NCBI GenBank assembly: GCA_013042915.1
Contig: JABDPF010000009.1
Coordinates: 1 to 42,999 of the forward strand
Source: Lysobacterales bacterium
GTDB taxonomy: Bacteria > Pseudomonadota > Gammaproteobacteria > Xanthomonadales > SZUA-36
DNA length: 42,999 nt
Direction: 5' to 3'
The notes under the pieces were generated by a model. The model saw nothing but the letters and a program-made list of their open reading frames with translations, searched no databases and was not told the DNA's origin. Each line of letters starts with the position of its first letter. Positions within the stretch are counted from its first letter, which is position 1. Below are positions 42,106-42,999 of the stretch, in pieces. A program made the translations under genes and the position numbers.

Positions 42106-42999
42106 GGTCACGACGGCGCGTATTCGAGGTCTATTCCCTGTCGGCCGTCGATCTGTTCGCCTCGGCGATGGGTGCATTCATCATTATCAGCATCATCCTG
42201 ATGCCGGATTACCAAAAGGAAGTCCGCTCGCTGGGCGACCTGGAATACCTGGAGGAACTGGCCGGAAAGACCCAGGCGATGCTCGACCAGACCGAGCAGG
42301 GGCGCCGCGATGTGCTCGATGCGCTGCGCGCCGCGCAAACCCGCCAGCGGGAGTTGCAGGCACGTTACGAAACCGTCTCGTCGGAACTGGAAACGTTGGA
42401 AGCCCAGCAACAGGCGCGGCTCGACCAGCCGCCCCCTCCGCCACCTTCACCCGAAGTGACCGAAGAAGAGGACGGCAGCAACCTGGTCACGTTCCGTTTC
42501 CTCGGCTTGAAAACCGACCAGAAACAAATCCTTTTCCTGGTCGATATGAACCGCTTCCTTGCGCCGCACGAGCCCCTCGTTCGGGAGTCGGTCATTCGCG
42601 CGATGGATTCACTGCAGGACGGCTACCGTTTCGCCATCCTGGGGTTTCAACAACAAGACCAGGGGCCGGTGTACTACCGCTGGCCGGAAGGCGGTGAACT
42701 GGCGCCTATGAACGACCGCAACCGGGCCGATGCGCGGGCTTTCATGAGGGAGATATCCGGCAAGTACGAAGGCTCCTCCTCGCTTTTGAGCGCCTTCGAC
42801 GAGGCATTCACCAACCAGGCCGGGGCCATTGTTCTGTTCAGCGACGGCCTGCCCAACCCCAGCTACAACAACGGGCTGGCGGCTGGGCCCCTGGTGCGCT
42901 CGATTACCGTGGCGAACCGGCGTCAGCAGGAAATCCACGCGGTGACCCTGGGCGACTACTTCAAGTACCGGGGCACCATCGAGTTCATGGAATCGTTGG
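42102..42999 (+). CDS. Second MotB-like-anchored VWA paralogue, degenerate MIDAS, partial
   Basis: The open frame begins at GTG 42102, overlapping the previous stop, and runs off the window after about 299 residues. It repeats the neighbour's architecture: SLSAVDLFASAMGAFIIISIIL with the Asp again at residue 17, a coiled-coil (about 40-95), a PPPPPP linker, and a VWA-like domain (LFLVDMNRFL to ITVANRRQQEIHAVTLGDYF). The MIDAS position reads DMNRF (148-152), lacking both serines of DxSxS. GSSSLLSAF and LFSDGLPNP parallel the first protein's GSTPTHYALLSAL and LLSDGEPDN. Metal-dependent ligand binding is therefore doubtful. Confidence is limited by truncation. Confidence 0.83.
   Translation, partial: MRSRRRVFEVYSLSAVDLFASAMGAFIIISIILMPDYQKEVRSLGDLEYLEELAGKTQAMLDQTEQGRRDVLDALRAAQTRQRELQARYETVSSELETLEAQQQARLDQPPPPPPSPEVTEEEDGSNLVTFRFLGLKTDQKQILFLVDMNRFLAPHEPLVRESVIRAMDSLQDGYRFAILGFQQQDQGPVYYRWPEGGELAPMNDRNRADARAFMREISGKYEGSSSLLSAFDEAFTNQAGAIVLFSDGLPNPSYNNGLAAGPLVRSITVANRRQQEIHAVTLGDYFKYRGTIEFMESL

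Noticed and set aside
1-42999. tRNA genes, CRISPR arrays, insertion sequences, prophage or attachment sites
   Set aside because: No cloverleaf-like sequence, direct-repeat array, transposase or integrase frame, or tandem repeat was found by eye. Nearly all the sequence is occupied by recognisable genes.

Overview
The window is a compact, GC-rich bacterial chromosome segment that most likely comes from a marine or halophilic gammaproteobacterium. Three things point there: the lptD-surA-pdxA-rsmA-apaH block, the lgt-thyA-folA block, and a TonB2-type energy-transduction operon of the kind known from Vibrio and other marine Gammaproteobacteria. I cannot name the genus from sequence alone. I saw no tRNA, rRNA, IS element, phage gene or CRISPR array. 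The longest stretch without a gene is about 260 bases, so no gap over 300 bases needs separate description.

Layout. Bases 1-3.3 kb carry the tail of an M23 peptidase, prfC (release factor 3) and a MATE exporter. Bases 3.3-3.9 kb hold a small XRE regulator with a membrane partner, on the minus strand. Bases 4.1-11.8 kb are a sucrose island in two convergent arms: a GH13_18-type phosphorylase plus a sucrose-6-phosphate phosphatase-like HAD enzyme on the plus strand, facing sucrose-phosphate synthase, fructokinase and amylosucrase on the minus strand. Together they can make sucrose from UDP-glucose and fructose-6-phosphate, turn it into alpha-glucan plus fructose, recycle the fructose, and probably release glucose-1-phosphate from a glucoside. 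Sucrose as compatible solute plus glucan storage is the simplest reading. Bases 12.0-15.2 kb hold a NupC nucleoside transporter and an LplT-PlsC fusion. Bases 15.2-18.2 kb hold an OafA-type acyltransferase, a DUF2007 protein, msrB and a lipoprotein aminopeptidase.

Bases 18.4-27.1 kb are housekeeping: lptD, surA, pdxA, rsmA and apaH on the plus strand, then folA, thyA and lgt on the minus strand. Bases 27.1-31.0 kb hold a DUF255 thioredoxin-fold protein and an SLC13 permease. Bases 31.2-36.4 kb are a six-gene operon (DUF3450, TtpC-like MotA/TolQ/ExbB protein, ExbB, ExbD, TonB, TPR protein) that ends at a strong intrinsic terminator. A GNAT acetyltransferase and a tandem-Usp protein follow.

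The right edge, 38.0-43.0 kb, is the least conventional part. A 1019-residue exported TPR protein ends in a CHAT domain that has lost both catalytic residues. It is divergent from two overlapping genes for paralogous membrane-anchored VWA proteins. Both VWA proteins begin with a transmembrane helix resembling that of MotB, including an Asp at residue 17. The first VWA domain has an intact MIDAS motif and the second a degenerate one. This looks like an ion-flux-coupled envelope system of unknown function that continues past the end of the window, and it is the best candidate here for something undescribed.

Genes are packed tightly. Many start and stop codons overlap, and three convergent pairs share a four-base stop overlap.
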